A stretch of DNA of 64,000 bases from JAUUSJ01 sp964439395 (GTDB lineage: Bacteria; Bacillota; Clostridia; Lachnospirales; Lachnospiraceae): positions 31,928 to 95,927 of the forward strand of contig CAYTNV010000011.1 of assembly GCA_964439395.1 (NCBI GenBank), read 5' to 3'. Each line of letters opens with the position of its first letter. Position 1 is the stretch's first letter. The position numbers and the translations under genes were made by a program. This document shows positions 55,263 through 64,000 of the stretch, piece by piece. A model generated the notes under the pieces. It did not search any database and was not told the DNA's origin. It worked only from the letters and a program-made list of their open reading frames with translations.

Positions 55263-55454
55263 AAATACTTCTCCTTTTCTTTAAATATCTTGATTTTAAT
55301 TTCTAGCGTCTTGTCTTGATTTTCCTCCTTCGTTTCACAAGTTCCAAAATCTATCCTCACAGAATTCACTGTATTTTGCGCTCTGTGAGTATACCATATT
55401 CTATTCCCTGCGTACGAAGACAGCTTATGCTGTTTCAAAACCTATACAATAAAT

Positions 55455-55497
55455 ACAAAACCCCCTTCATCTCAAATTCCAAGATAAAGGGGGATTC
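55455..55497 (-). terminator. Terminator after glmS
   Basis: On the minus strand CCCCCTTTATCT pairs with AGATGAAGGGGG, and TTTTGT follows. It lies about 110 bases after the glmS stop. A second long AT-rich hairpin (GATTATAAAAAA/TTTTTTATAATC) lies between, at 55545-55590. The rest of this 343-base gap holds nothing evident. Confidence 0.65.
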
Positions 55498-55605
55498 CAA
55501 AACATATTATTTATAATATTATAAGAGCAAAGATGACCCTTTAAAGATTATAAAAAATTTCTTCTCAATCTAAGAACTTTTTTATAATCCCCAATCTACT
55601 CACTC

Positions 55606-57447
55606 CTACTCTACCGTTACACTCTTAGCCAAGTTTCTAGGCTTATCCACATCAAGTCCTTTAGCGACACTTACATAATATCCCATCAACTGAAGTGGAA
55701 TAATAGCCAAGCTTGTTGTAAAATGCGGCTCTGTCTTTGGCACATACACATTAAAATCAGCAGTATCTTCGATACTATAATTTCCAAATGTTGTAAGTCC
55801 CATCAGATAAGCTCCACGGCTCTTAACCTCAACCATATTGCTGATCATCTTTTCATACAACTCATGCTGTGTCAAAATGCTGATAACAAGTATTCCGTCC
55901 TCAATTAAACTAATTGTACCATGCTTAAGCTCTCCTGCTGCATAAGCCTCAGAGTGAACATAACTGATTTCTTTCATCTTAAGACTTCCCTCAAGAGCTG
56001 TTCCATAGTCAATTCCTCTTCCTAAAAAGAAAATATCATGTGCATTGCTAAATTTACTTGCAAACCACTGAATTCTCTCTTTATCATCCAAGATAGATTG
56101 AATCTTATCAGGAATCTCAAGAAGCTCCTTCAAATACTCAGCATATTTCTCATCATCCACATATCCACGAACGCGACCAAACTCAACTGCCATCAAATCA
56201 CAGGCGATAAGTTGTGTACTATAAGCCTTTGTTGTGGCAACTGCAATTTCAGGACCTGCCATTGTATAAAGAACATTGTCAGCCTCTCTAGCAATAGAAC
56301 TTCCCACTACATTAACAATACCAAGCGTCTTAACACCTTTTGCCTTCGCCTCACGAAGAGCTGCCAAACTATCTGCCGTCTCTCCTGATTGACTAATAAT
56401 TACAACCATGCTATTTGGCACAAGAATTGGGTTTCGGTAACGGAACTCAGAACCTAAATCAAATTCTACAGGAATTTTTGCAATATCCTCAAATACATAT
56501 TTTGCAACTGCTCCAACATGGTATGCAGAGCCACATGCGACGATATAAATGCGCTCTAACTTCTTAATCTCTTCCTCTGTAAGCCCTACAGAATCAAAAT
56601 TAATCTTGCCATCCACAATATAGTTTGTTAAAGTGTCTTTGACCGCTCTTGGCTGCTCGTGGATTTCTTTCATCATAAAATGCTCAAATCCACCTTTTTC
56701 TGCTGCCTCGGCATCCCAAGTAATATTAACCTTTTCTTTTTCAATTTCTTCTTTATCAATATTATAAAAATGAATCTCATCTCTTGTGAGTTCTGCAATC
56801 TCCAAATTATCAATATAATATACATTACGTGTATAACGAAGAATTGCTGGTACATCAGAGGCAATATAGTTGCCATCCTCACTTGTTCCAACAATTAATG
56901 GACTATCTTTTCTCACTGCATAGATAATATCTGGGCGATCTTCAAACATAATTCCAAGCGCATAAGAACCTCTCACACGGAACATAATTTTTGAGATTGT
57001 CTCAAGTACATCATGATTGTACTTTTTATAATAATAATCTACAAGTTTTGTCACTACCTCTGTATCTGTCTCAGAATAGAAATCATAACCTTGTTTTTTC
57101 AATTTTTCTTTTAACTCTGCATAATTTTCGATAATTCCATTATGCACCAATACAACAGAATAATCATCACTATGATGAGGATGTGCATTTATCTTAGATG
57201 GTTCACCGTGAGTTGCCCATCTTGTATGACCTATACCGTAAGTGCCTGGCACTGCGTTACCATTATCTGTCTTTTCCATTAAAGTTTTTAATCTTCCTTT
57301 TTCTTTTACAATCTCTACTGTTGCCGTCTCATCATTATGTACAGCTATTCCTGCTGAATCATAACCACGATACTCTAATTTTGATAATCCATCTAATAAA
57401 ATAGGTGCTGCCTGTTTATAGCCAATAAATCCAACGATTCCACACAT
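55606..57447 (-). CDS. glmS: Glutamine-fructose-6-phosphate transaminase (isomerizing)
   Basis: The 613-residue protein begins MCGIVGFIGYK with the N-terminal nucleophile Cys and has the glutaminase motif KLEYRGYDSAGIAV. Two SIS domains carry SQSGETADSLAALREAK and the C-terminal PRNLAKSVTVE. It makes glucosamine-6-phosphate for wall and surface sugars. The length is that of normal GlmS. The promoter (57660-57688) gives a leader of about 200 bases. The glmS ribozyme core AGCGCC is not visible there, unlike in many Firmicutes. Confidence 0.97.
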   Translation of the reverse strand: MCGIVGFIGYKQAAPILLDGLSKLEYRGYDSAGIAVHNDETATVEIVKEKGRLKTLMEKTDNGNAVPGTYGIGHTRWATHGEPSKINAHPHHSDDYSVVLVHNGIIENYAELKEKLKKQGYDFYSETDTEVVTKLVDYYYKKYNHDVLETISKIMFRVRGSYALGIMFEDRPDIIYAVRKDSPLIVGTSEDGNYIASDVPAILRYTRNVYYIDNLEIAELTRDEIHFYNIDKEEIEKEKVNITWDAEAAEKGGFEHFMMKEIHEQPRAVKDTLTNYIVDGKINFDSVGLTEEEIKKLERIYIVACGSAYHVGAVAKYVFEDIAKIPVEFDLGSEFRYRNPILVPNSMVVIISQSGETADSLAALREAKAKGVKTLGIVNVVGSSIAREADNVLYTMAGPEIAVATTKAYSTQLIACDLMAVEFGRVRGYVDDEKYAEYLKELLEIPDKIQSILDDKERIQWFASKFSNAHDIFFLGRGIDYGTALEGSLKMKEISYVHSEAYAAGELKHGTISLIEDGILVISILTQHELYEKMISNMVEVKSRGAYLMGLTTFGNYSIEDTADFNVYVPKTEPHFTTSLAIIPLQLMGYYVSVAKGLDVDKPRNLAKSVTVE

Positions 57448-57659
57448 ATTTCATTCTCCTTTCTTTTCACCATAATTTTTGATTTTTTCTTTTTTTAATT
57501 CATTGATTTTCGATAGAAAACTTATTTTTTAATTCTTTTTAATATTTGGAAAATTTATCTTACTCCTTCCTTGTAAAAAATAAATTGAATCTATTATTTA
57601 CTCAGCTTTGATTTTTAAAAGTAAGAATAGAACATCGTCATCTTCCTCTGTTCCGTCCT

Positions 57660-57688
57660 ATTGTAGCATACATTTTTTGTAAAAGCAA
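57660..57688 (-). promoter_or_regulatory. glmS promoter
   Basis: On the minus strand TTGCTT (57683-57688), 17 bases, TACAAT (57660-57665). The transcript would have a leader of about 200 bases before the ATG at 57447. Confidence 0.65.
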
Positions 57689-57941
57689 ACTTTCTTATCA
57701 AATTCAATTTATTTTTTATATTTTATCTATTTTTTGTATACAAAATAATAAATTTCTGCTCATTTTCTTCTCTGTTTTAATTGTAAAGCTGAGAACAACT
57801 GTGAATTATCTAATATCTCATCCCCTCCTTATACCTTATGTTATATAAATAATTTTAAAAACCGTTTCCCTCTAACCGTTTGATGATATAGTGACAAAAT
57901 CCACAACAAAAACTAAAATAATATAAATTTTAAAAAAACAC

Positions 57942-57972
57942 TTGCATATTACGTTACGTCATCTTTTATAAT
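57942..57972 (+). promoter_or_regulatory. Promoter of the rfb operon
   Basis: TTGCAT (57942-57947), a 19-base spacer, TATAAT (57967-57972), about 45 bases upstream of rfbA. The spacer is slightly long. The remaining divergent gap (57448-58015) has no gene. Confidence 0.5.
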
Positions 57973-58015
57973 AATAAAAACAAAATTTTACTATACTAAA
58001 GGAGGAATATATTTT

Positions 58016-58912
58016 ATGAAAGGAATTATTCTTGCTGGCGGCTCTGGAACAAGACTTTATCCACTCACAAGAGTAACAAGTAAACAGCTTTTGCCAATCT
58101 ATGATAAGCCAATGATTTATTATCCGCTCTCAGTACTCATGAATGCAGGTATTCGCGATATTTTAATTATCTCTACTGAGACAGATCTACCACGTTTTTG
58201 GATGCTCCTTGGCGATGGAAATCAATTTGGTATTCATCTATCTTATAAAGTACAGCCAAGCCCAGACGGACTTGCACAGGCATTTATTCTAGGTGAAGAA
58301 TTCATTGGAGATGACTGTGTCGCTATGGTACTTGGCGATAATATTTTTTCTGGTCATGGTCTAAAAAAACGTCTTCTTGCCGCAGTAGAGAGAGCAGAAA
58401 ATAAGCAAGAAGCTACTATTTTTGGATATTACGTAGATGACCCAGAACGCTTTGGAATTGTTGAATTTGACAATGATGGAAAAGCTATTTCTATAGAAGA
58501 AAAACCAACACATCCAAAGAGTAATTACTGTGTCACTGGACTGTATTTTTACGATAATAACGTAGTAAAATATGCGAAGGGACTAAAACCAAGTGCCAGA
58601 GGAGAATTAGAAATCACCGATCTAAACCGCATTTATTTAGAGCAAAACCATCTACACGTGGAACTTTTGGGACAGGGATTCACCTGGCTTGACACGGGAA
58701 CTCACGAGAGTCTCGTTGATGCTACAAATTTTGTAAAAACAGTGGAGACGCATCAGCATCGAAAAATTGCCTGCCTTGAGGAAATTGCCTACTTAAACGG
58801 CTGGATTACAAAAGAGTCTGTCTTATCTATCTATGAACTTATGAAAAATAATCAGTATGGACAATATTTAAAAGATGTCATTGATGAAAAATATTTGGAT
58901 GCACTCCACTAA
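58016..58912 (+). CDS. rfbA: Glucose-1-phosphate thymidylyltransferase
   Basis: The 298-residue protein starts MKGIILAGGSGTRLYPLT and keeps the family blocks YDKPMIYYPLSVLM, LGDNIFSGHG and GVVEFD-like (GIVEFDNDGK). It makes dTDP-glucose from dTTP and glucose-1-phosphate, the first step of dTDP-L-rhamnose synthesis. It heads rfbA-rfbB-rfbD-rfbC on the plus strand and has an AGGAGG site. The length is normal. Confidence 0.97.
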   Translation: MKGIILAGGSGTRLYPLTRVTSKQLLPIYDKPMIYYPLSVLMNAGIRDILIISTETDLPRFWMLLGDGNQFGIHLSYKVQPSPDGLAQAFILGEEFIGDDCVAMVLGDNIFSGHGLKKRLLAAVERAENKQEATIFGYYVDDPERFGIVEFDNDGKAISIEEKPTHPKSNYCVTGLYFYDNNVVKYAKGLKPSARGELEITDLNRIYLEQNHLHVELLGQGFTWLDTGTHESLVDATNFVKTVETHQHRKIACLEEIAYLNGWITKESVLSIYELMKNNQYGQYLKDVIDEKYLDALH

Positions 58913-58972
58913 ATTTATCATTTACTTAAATCAATTTAATCGTTAAAACAAATAATACGGAGGACTAAAATT

Positions 58973-59992
58973 ATGACAATTATTGTAACAGGTGGCGCTG
59001 GATTTATCGGCAGCAATTTCATTTTTCATATGTTAGATAAATATCCCGACTATCGTATCATTTGCTTAGATTGCTTAACTTACGCAGGAAATTTATCTAC
59101 TCTCGCTCCAGTTATGGACAGAAAAAATTTCCGATTTGTAAAAGAAAGCATCACAGACCGCAAAGCCGTCTATGCTCTTTTTGAAGAAGAAAAACCAGAT
59201 ATCGTAGTAAATTTTGCGGCGGAAAGCCATGTTGACCGTTCTATCGAAAACCCAGAAGTATTTTTAGATACAAATATTAAGGGAACTGCTATTTTGATGG
59301 ATGCTTGTCGAAAATACGGCATCACTCGCTATCACCAAGTTTCCACCGACGAAGTATACGGCGACCTTCCCCTTGATAGACCAGATTTATTTTTCACAGA
59401 GGAGACACCAATTCACACAAGCAGCCCTTATAGCTCCTCAAAGGCCGCAGCAGATTTACTTGTCTTGGCATATCATAGAACTTACGACCTTCCTGTGACA
59501 ATCAGCCGTTGCTCAAATAATTATGGCCCATATCATTTTCCAGAAAAGCTTATCCCTCTTATGATTGCAAACGCGCTAAATGATAAGCCACTCCCTGTCT
59601 ACGGTGAGGGACTTAATGTACGAGATTGGCTCTACGTGGAAGATCATTGCAAAGCGATTGATCTTATCATCCACAACGGTCGTATCGGTGAAGTTTATAA
59701 TATCGGTGGTCATAATGAGATGAAAAATATCGATATCGTAAAAATAATATGTAAGGAGCTTGGAAAACCAGAAAGCTTAATTACTTACGTGACTGACAGA
59801 AAAGGACATGATATGCGCTACGCCATCGATCCAACAAAAATTCACGAAGAACTTGGATGGCTTCCAGAGACAAAATTTGCCGATGGTATTAAAAAGACCA
59901 TTCAGTGGTATTTAGACAATAAACAATGGTGGGAGACCATTATTTCTGGCGAGTATCAAAATTACTACGAAAAAATGTACAAAAACCGATAA
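58973..59992 (+). CDS. rfbB: dTDP-glucose 4,6-dehydratase
   Basis: The 339-residue protein has the NAD-binding GGAGFIGSNF, the STDEVYGDL block and the YSSSKAAAD catalytic Tyr-Lys pair. It is an extended short-chain dehydrogenase that converts dTDP-glucose to dTDP-4-keto-6-deoxyglucose. It is the second gene of the rhamnose operon, 60 bases after rfbA. It has all the usual catalytic residues. Confidence 0.97.
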   Translation: MTIIVTGGAGFIGSNFIFHMLDKYPDYRIICLDCLTYAGNLSTLAPVMDRKNFRFVKESITDRKAVYALFEEEKPDIVVNFAAESHVDRSIENPEVFLDTNIKGTAILMDACRKYGITRYHQVSTDEVYGDLPLDRPDLFFTEETPIHTSSPYSSSKAAADLLVLAYHRTYDLPVTISRCSNNYGPYHFPEKLIPLMIANALNDKPLPVYGEGLNVRDWLYVEDHCKAIDLIIHNGRIGEVYNIGGHNEMKNIDIVKIICKELGKPESLITYVTDRKGHDMRYAIDPTKIHEELGWLPETKFADGIKKTIQWYLDNKQWWETIISGEYQNYYEKMYKNR

Positions 59993-60016
59993 AAAAGGGT
60001 GAAAGAATTTTATATA

Positions 60017-60067
60017 GAAAGGAAAAAGTATGCAAACATATTTTCATCCTTTATGTTTGCGCCTTTC
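60017..60067 (+). promoter_or_regulatory. Hairpin between rfbB and rfbD, with a possible 15-aa ORF
   Basis: GCAAACAT (60032-60039) pairs exactly with ATGTTTGC (60053-60060), and GAAAGG pairs with CCTTTC further out. A 15-codon frame (MQTYFHPLCLRLSNG, 60030-60077) with an AAAGG site starts inside it. This could be an RNA processing or attenuation element; there is no T run, so it is not an ordinary terminator. Confidence 0.45.
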
Positions 60068-60104
60068 AAATGGTTAAATAAATTGAAGGGCCTGGTATCC
60101 AATT

Positions 60105-60992
60105 ATGAAAATATTTGTAACTGGCGTTAAAGGACAACTTGGCTTTGACGTTGTAAATGAACTAAAAAAACGAGGTCATGAAGCGATTGGTGTTGATATC
60201 GACGAAATGGATATCACAAAAGAGGAAGAAGTTCAAACAATCATCAAAAATATAAAACCAGATGCCGTTATCCACTGCGCCGCATGGACAGCGGTAGATG
60301 CCGCCGAAGATGAAGAAAACAAAGAAAAAGTATATCTTGTAAATGCAGTTGGAACATCCTATATTGCTAAAGTCTGCCAGGAACTCAACTGCAAAATGCT
60401 CTATTTATCTACAGATTATGTTTTTGACGGAGAAGGGGAGACAGCTTGGCTTCCTGACTGTAAAGATTATAGACCGCTAAATATATACGGAAATTCCAAA
60501 TTAGAGGGAGAAAAGGCAGTTTCCTCCCTTTTATCTAAATTCTTCATCGTCCGAATCGCATGGGTTTTTGGAGCAAACGGAAATAACTTTATTAAAACTA
60601 TGCTTCGCATAGGCAAAAACCACGATATTTTAACTGTCGTAAAAGACCAGATAGGAACGCCAACTTATACATATGATTTGGCTAGACTTCTCGTTGATAT
60701 GATTGAAACTGAAAAATATGGATATTATCACGCGACAAATGAAGGTGGTTATATTAGCTGGTATACCTTTGCCTTAGAAATTTTTAGACAGGCAAGCCTT
60801 CTTGGACATGCGGAATATGATGAGAATCACCTCACTATAAAGCCTGTCACCACAAAAGAATATGGTATCTCTAAAGCAAAACGTCCGTTTAATAGTCGCC
60901 TCGACAAAAGCAAGCTAGTTGAAAACGGCTTTACTCCTCTTCCAACTTGGCAAGATGCATTAAAAAGATATCTTAATGAAATAGAATTTTAA
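60105..60992 (+). CDS. rfbD: dTDP-4-dehydrorhamnose reductase
   Basis: The 295-residue protein has the NAD(P)-binding GVKGQLGFDV, the block HCAAWTAVDAAEDEE and YGNSKLEGE with the catalytic Tyr and Lys. It reduces dTDP-4-keto-L-rhamnose to dTDP-L-rhamnose, the final step. It is placed before rfbC in this cluster, a common variant. The 112-base gap before it holds a hairpin. Confidence 0.95.
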   Translation: MKIFVTGVKGQLGFDVVNELKKRGHEAIGVDIDEMDITKEEEVQTIIKNIKPDAVIHCAAWTAVDAAEDEENKEKVYLVNAVGTSYIAKVCQELNCKMLYLSTDYVFDGEGETAWLPDCKDYRPLNIYGNSKLEGEKAVSSLLSKFFIVRIAWVFGANGNNFIKTMLRIGKNHDILTVVKDQIGTPTYTYDLARLLVDMIETEKYGYYHATNEGGYISWYTFALEIFRQASLLGHAEYDENHLTIKPVTTKEYGISKAKRPFNSRLDKSKLVENGFTPLPTWQDALKRYLNEIEF

Positions 60993-61015
60993 GTTTAAAT
61001 TTACTGTGAAAGTCC

Positions 61016-61080
61016 CTGTCAAGCGACGAGACGAAATAAGACGAAATAAATTGCCTTATTTTTGACTCGACATTTGACAG
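61016..61080 (+). promoter_or_regulatory. 65-nt imperfect hairpin between rfbD and rfbC
   Basis: CTGTCAA at 61016 and TTGACAG ending 61080 are complementary, and the arms continue through ..CGACGAG/CTCGAC.. and GACGAAATAAG/CTTATTTTTGAC with a few mismatches. It lies in a 235-base gap inside the operon. No T run follows. It is probably a structured RNA spacer or a remnant of a mobile repeat. Confidence 0.5.
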
Positions 61081-61227
61081 ATTAAATCGTATGATCATAT
61101 ACCATAGCCGTGGAATGCAAATATGGTTGTGATTGTGAAAGTACAAAGCACGAAGCAATCGGATTTTCATCTATCATAGCGCCTGTGATAATGGGCATAT
61201 CAGTTTAAAATTAGAAAGGGAAAAAAT

Positions 61228-61821
61228 ATGGGACAGATTATAGTCGAAAAAAATATGGGACAAATTGAAGGACTCTGCGTTATCACCCCAGCAGTGCACG
61301 GTGACTTACGAGGCTATTTTATGGAAACCTATAATCAGAAAGATATGGAAGAAAATGGGCTTTTCCTAAATTTTGTTCAGGATAATCAATCCTGCTCTAC
61401 TAAGGGAGTACTTCGAGGATTACATTTTCAAAAAAAATATCCACAGGGAAAATTAGTTCGTGTTATCAAAGGCTCCGTATTTGACGTGGCAGTTGATCTT
61501 CGCCCTGGCAGCAAGACATACGGAAAATGGTTTGGTATCGAGCTGACTGAGGAAAATAAAAAACAATTTTATATTCCAGAGGGCTTTGCTCACGGATTTT
61601 TAGTATTATCTGATATTGCTGAATTTTGCTATAAATGTACAGATTTCTATCATCCAGGAGATGAAGGTGGTCTCGCTTGGAATGATCCATCCATCAATAT
61701 TATATGGCCTAAGCTTGTTGGAGAATATAAGGGAACCGCCTCTGGAGATGGATATATGTTAGAGGATGGAACTCCCCTTAATTTGAGCGAAAAAGATCAA
61801 AAATGGGGGTGCTTAAAATAA
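61228..61821 (+). CDS. rfbC: dTDP-4-dehydrorhamnose 3,5-epimerase
   Basis: The 197-residue protein has the RmlC/RfbC cupin motifs: HGDLRGYFMETYNQ, NQSCSTKGVLRGLHFQ (catalytic His near the end), and FYIPEGFAHGFLVL. It epimerises C3 and C5 of the 4-keto sugar. It is the last gene of the rhamnose operon. The ATG at 61228 has AGGG upstream. A terminator follows. The gene looks complete. Confidence 0.96.
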   Translation: MGQIIVEKNMGQIEGLCVITPAVHGDLRGYFMETYNQKDMEENGLFLNFVQDNQSCSTKGVLRGLHFQKKYPQGKLVRVIKGSVFDVAVDLRPGSKTYGKWFGIELTEENKKQFYIPEGFAHGFLVLSDIAEFCYKCTDFYHPGDEGGLAWNDPSINIIWPKLVGEYKGTASGDGYMLEDGTPLNLSEKDQKWGCLK

Positions 61822-61876
61822 TTTATCGATACATTATTAAAAAGGATTTTTAAGTGGAAACTTGGAAGACAGACGT

Positions 61877-61913
61877 TAAAATGGAGAGGAAGAAATACTT
61901 CCTCTCCATTTTA
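61877..61913. terminator. Perfect hairpin terminator of the rfb operon
   Basis: TAAAATGGAGAGGAAG pairs exactly with CTTCCTCTCCATTTTA around a five-base loop, 55 bases after rfbC. It can also act for the facing prepilin-peptidase gene. Confidence 0.8.
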
Positions 61914-61990
61914 GCTATGTACTAGCGAAACATTATAGAATATCCCATCATAGAAAGATTGAATTTTCTATTCGAGATACTAAGAAATTT

Positions 61991-62740
61991 CTATAAATAA
62001 ACCGCAATCCATTTTTCTCCCCATAACACCGCCAAAAAAATTCCAATCGCCAAATAAGGACCCATGGCAAATATATGTTCTGTATTATTTTTTCTCATTC
62101 GAATTATATGAGCAGCCGAACCAATAATACATCCAATAAAAAATGCTATTACAATATCTTTCCATCCGATAATAAGTCCACAGACCGCCGTCAATTTAAT
62201 ATCTCCTCCACCAATTGCTCTTCCCTCAGTCATATAGTACAAAATCAAAAGAATACCACTAATCAACATAAATCCTATCAAATGACTTACGAAATGCTCT
62301 ATATCTAATATTGTGGCAATTACTCCAAGCACTCCCAAAAATATATTAATGGAAAAAGGGATCTCATACGTACACCAATCAATAATAGCAATTAAAAAAA
62401 ATGCTGATTCCATAAGACAATAGATTATACTGATTACATTCACACCATTTATAATAAAGGTAACTATATATAAAATACTATTAATTATCTCAACGATGAG
62501 ATGCTGATTAAAAACTTTCAATCTATAATCTTTATTCTTTTTTGTATAAACAGCCCAATCTAAAATTAGGAGCATATCGTACCATTTTAAATATTTTCGA
62601 TCCAACAAGTAATTAGAATGCTGTTTTGTCATTGACTCACTGTATAAAAAGTAATAAATACCGTCATTTAAAAAACTGCCAATAATTATACCGACTATAA
62701 AAATAGTTATATAAAAAGCAGATTTTAAGATTAAAAACAT
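61991..62740 (-). CDS. Prepilin-peptidase-like (A24) membrane protease
   Basis: I start at the ATG at 62738-62740 (MFLILKSAFYIT), with GAGGAA upstream; a TTG at 62773 is the only further candidate. The ~249-residue protein is highly hydrophobic. The GGGDIK motif and a first aspartate in IDWCTYEIP give the two aspartates of A24 peptidases. The N-terminal half has GSFLND like prepilin peptidases but lacks the CxxC pairs of the zinc-containing cytoplasmic loop. It may process type IV pilin-like proteins, though none is encoded nearby. Confidence 0.8.
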   Translation of the reverse strand: MFLILKSAFYITIFIVGIIIGSFLNDGIYYFLYSESMTKQHSNYLLDRKYLKWYDMLLILDWAVYTKKNKDYRLKVFNQHLIVEIINSILYIVTFIINGVNVISIIYCLMESAFFLIAIIDWCTYEIPFSINIFLGVLGVIATILDIEHFVSHLIGFMLISGILLILYYMTEGRAIGGGDIKLTAVCGLIIGWKDIVIAFFIGCIIGSAAHIIRMRKNNTEHIFAMGPYLAIGIFLAVLWGEKWIAVYL

Positions 62741-62807
62741 AGAATATTCCTCTTCAATATTAAAATATGACAATTCATCCCTTCACTAAAGTCATGAATC
62801 TTCCCAT

Positions 62808-63617
62808 CTAATCTATAAAATCTGGAATAGTATCTTCCATTGGACTATTTTGTTCATCTATACTATTAGCAATCGATGTACTTGTCGTACTTGGAATAAC
62901 AGTAGACGTTGTAACGGTCTGAGAAGGAATATCCGAATCATTTTCCTGATTAATTGTACTTGTCGTGGATGTCGTAGTATTATTTTCAGTACTTACACTA
63001 GTCATATTGGTATCTTGTGCTGCCTCACTCATACTTTCATTCTCATATAAGGTCTCAATTGGTAATTCTGCCACCCAAAGATCCTTGACATTTTGCTCAT
63101 ACTCCTCTACTGTAATTGCAGCAGTCGAAATTTGATTAATACAATTTTTATCCATAAGAAAACTTATAACATTTTCCATTTTATTTTCTTTATTTTTTAC
63201 TTTTGCTATATACTCAATCTGATCATATGCAGAACAATTCTGATTTTTAATCAAATCCTCCACATTCAAAAAATTTTGTTCTAGAACAACTTCTTTCTCC
63301 TGAGCTTCTGACAAAAGTACTTGCAAAATTAAAATATTATTCTCGTCACTTTCATTACCATCGTAGACATCATAAAAAACACCGTATCTTAACTCCAAAT
63401 TATCTTTTGTGGCAAGTTCTCTCGTCGTATCATTTAAAGCTAATGTAGAACTATTGGCATTTGTCTCTTCTTTTTCCTCTGTATCTAAATCTTTTTCATC
63501 GGTATTTTCTTTCTCCTCCTGCCAAGATGAGCCATTCATTGATTTGCTGCTTTTAGAGCAGGCCGATATTCCTACTATACATATACAAATACATAGTATT
63601 GGTAAAATTTTTTTCAT
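62808..63617 (-). CDS. Lipoprotein of unknown function
   Basis: The 269-residue protein has a signal peptide with lipobox ISAC (cysteine near residue 20), followed by Ser/Lys then a Glu/Asp-rich linker. The core (~65-190) has no motif I know. The C-terminal ~65 residues are rich in Thr, Ser and Asn (TTSTTSTINQEN), a likely glycosylated or disordered stalk. It lies 67 bases from the prepilin-peptidase-like gene. The location is the outer membrane leaflet. Function unknown. Confidence 0.8.
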   Translation of the reverse strand: MKKILPILCICICIVGISACSKSSKSMNGSSWQEEKENTDEKDLDTEEKEETNANSSTLALNDTTRELATKDNLELRYGVFYDVYDGNESDENNILILQVLLSEAQEKEVVLEQNFLNVEDLIKNQNCSAYDQIEYIAKVKNKENKMENVISFLMDKNCINQISTAAITVEEYEQNVKDLWVAELPIETLYENESMSEAAQDTNMTSVSTENNTTTSTTSTINQENDSDIPSQTVTTSTVIPSTTSTSIANSIDEQNSPMEDTIPDFID

Positions 63618-63789
63618 TATTATCCTCCCTCTATCGTGATAAAATTAAATCCTATCTTTTCTTCTTACTCATTCTACTACAATTACATAAAAAAATGGTG
63701 AAAGTTTCGTGAAAGTTTTTCTTTCTTGGCACTTAATTCATTTTATATTAATAATATCAAAAAAATTAAATTCCTATGTTTTAAAACAT
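63618..63789. other. Intergenic region between the lipoprotein gene and the rRNA terminator
   Basis: AT-rich with an AGGATAAT site just upstream of the lipoprotein gene. No gene or clear promoter was identified. Confidence 0.4.
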
Positions 63790-63822
63790 AAAAAAAGAAG
63801 TGATAAATAAAATCACTTCTTA
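63790..63822 (-). terminator. rRNA operon terminator
   Basis: On the minus strand AAGAAGTGA pairs with TCACTTCTT, and a run of T follows. It lies about 130 bases after the 23S end. Confidence 0.8.
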
Positions 63823-63949
63823 AATATATCTTCAAAATTGCACATAGAACAAATTCTTTCAACCATCAAAAATGTTCGATTCACTAAGCTCGAAACAACC
63901 TCTCTAAGCTCTTCGAACCAAGTTCGTACTAGATTTGATTTAGCCAGAC

Positions 63950-64000
63950 TAGGTCAAGCCCTCGACCGATTAGTAACAGTCAGCTCCATACATTACTGCA
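63950..64000 (-). rRNA. 23S ribosomal RNA, 3' end (runs off the window)
   Basis: The minus strand reads GAGCTGACTGTTACTAATCG then GTCGAGGGCTTGACC, the conserved 3' terminus of bacterial 23S rRNA. The gene enters from the right edge and ends at about 63,950. No 5S rRNA (no CCGAACACGGAAG motif) lies between it and the terminator. Confidence 0.9.

Noticed and set aside
57448..57660. glmS ribozyme
   Set aside because: The conserved core AGCGCC was not found on the transcribed strand.
63825..63948. 5S rRNA after the 23S end
   Set aside because: The conserved CCGAACACGGAAG block is absent.

Overview
The window is low-GC DNA that looks like a Lachnospiraceae-type anaerobic Firmicute (Clostridia). 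The pointers are strong AGGAGG ribosome-binding sites, a trimeric [FeFe] hydrogenase operon of hydABC type, large secreted proteins with Ig-like and FN3 tails, and the 3' end of a 23S rRNA gene on the minus strand at the right edge. The taxon call is inference; no tree was made.

Layout. 1-272 is the start of a uridine kinase gene running off the left edge. 512-3057 holds two tandem paralogous lipoproteins. About 3.6-27.9 kb is the most unusual part: a long, nearly continuous minus-strand locus behind a divergent XRE regulator. In transcription order it encodes an M48 membrane protease, a HerA/DUF87-type ATPase, a TNT-fold (NAD+ glycohydrolase family) toxin-like protein, its likely immunity protein, a charged small protein, an Ig-like membrane protein, two tiny ORFs (one with a signal peptide), a GrpE-like factor, a lid-less DnaK-like Hsp70, an Hsp70 fused to a vWA domain, a J-like/zinc-ribbon/FN3 protein, a zinc-ribbon GTPase, a large GTPase-associated (GAP1-like) protein, a transglutaminase-like protein, an amidase, a YARHG protein and a membrane-anchored protein. 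I infer a chaperone- and GTPase-controlled effector or envelope-conflict system. The individual families are recognisable; the combination is what deserves attention.

28-32.4 kb is the hydCBA operon (NAD-linked, probably electron-bifurcating hydrogenase), with a well-formed promoter and a Rex-like operator. 32.6-42.1 kb is mostly housekeeping: a zinc-dependent phospholipase C-like protein, a CorA-type transporter, a zinc-finger membrane protein, polyphosphate kinase, a sugar nucleotidyltransferase, and a MerR regulator fused to a methyltransferase. 42.2-53.5 kb holds two giant secreted proteins (a CotH-kinase protein and a phosphodiester glycosidase/metallophosphoesterase mosaic) that share a C-terminal architecture of four Ig-like and two FN3 repeats. 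53.9-57.4 kb holds a MATE transporter and glmS. 58-61.8 kb is the dTDP-L-rhamnose operon rfbABDC on the plus strand, with structured spacers. 62-63.6 kb holds a prepilin-type peptidase and a lipoprotein. The rRNA operon ends at about 63,950 with a terminator and no 5S gene in between.

All family assignments come from reading motifs by eye. No database search was available.
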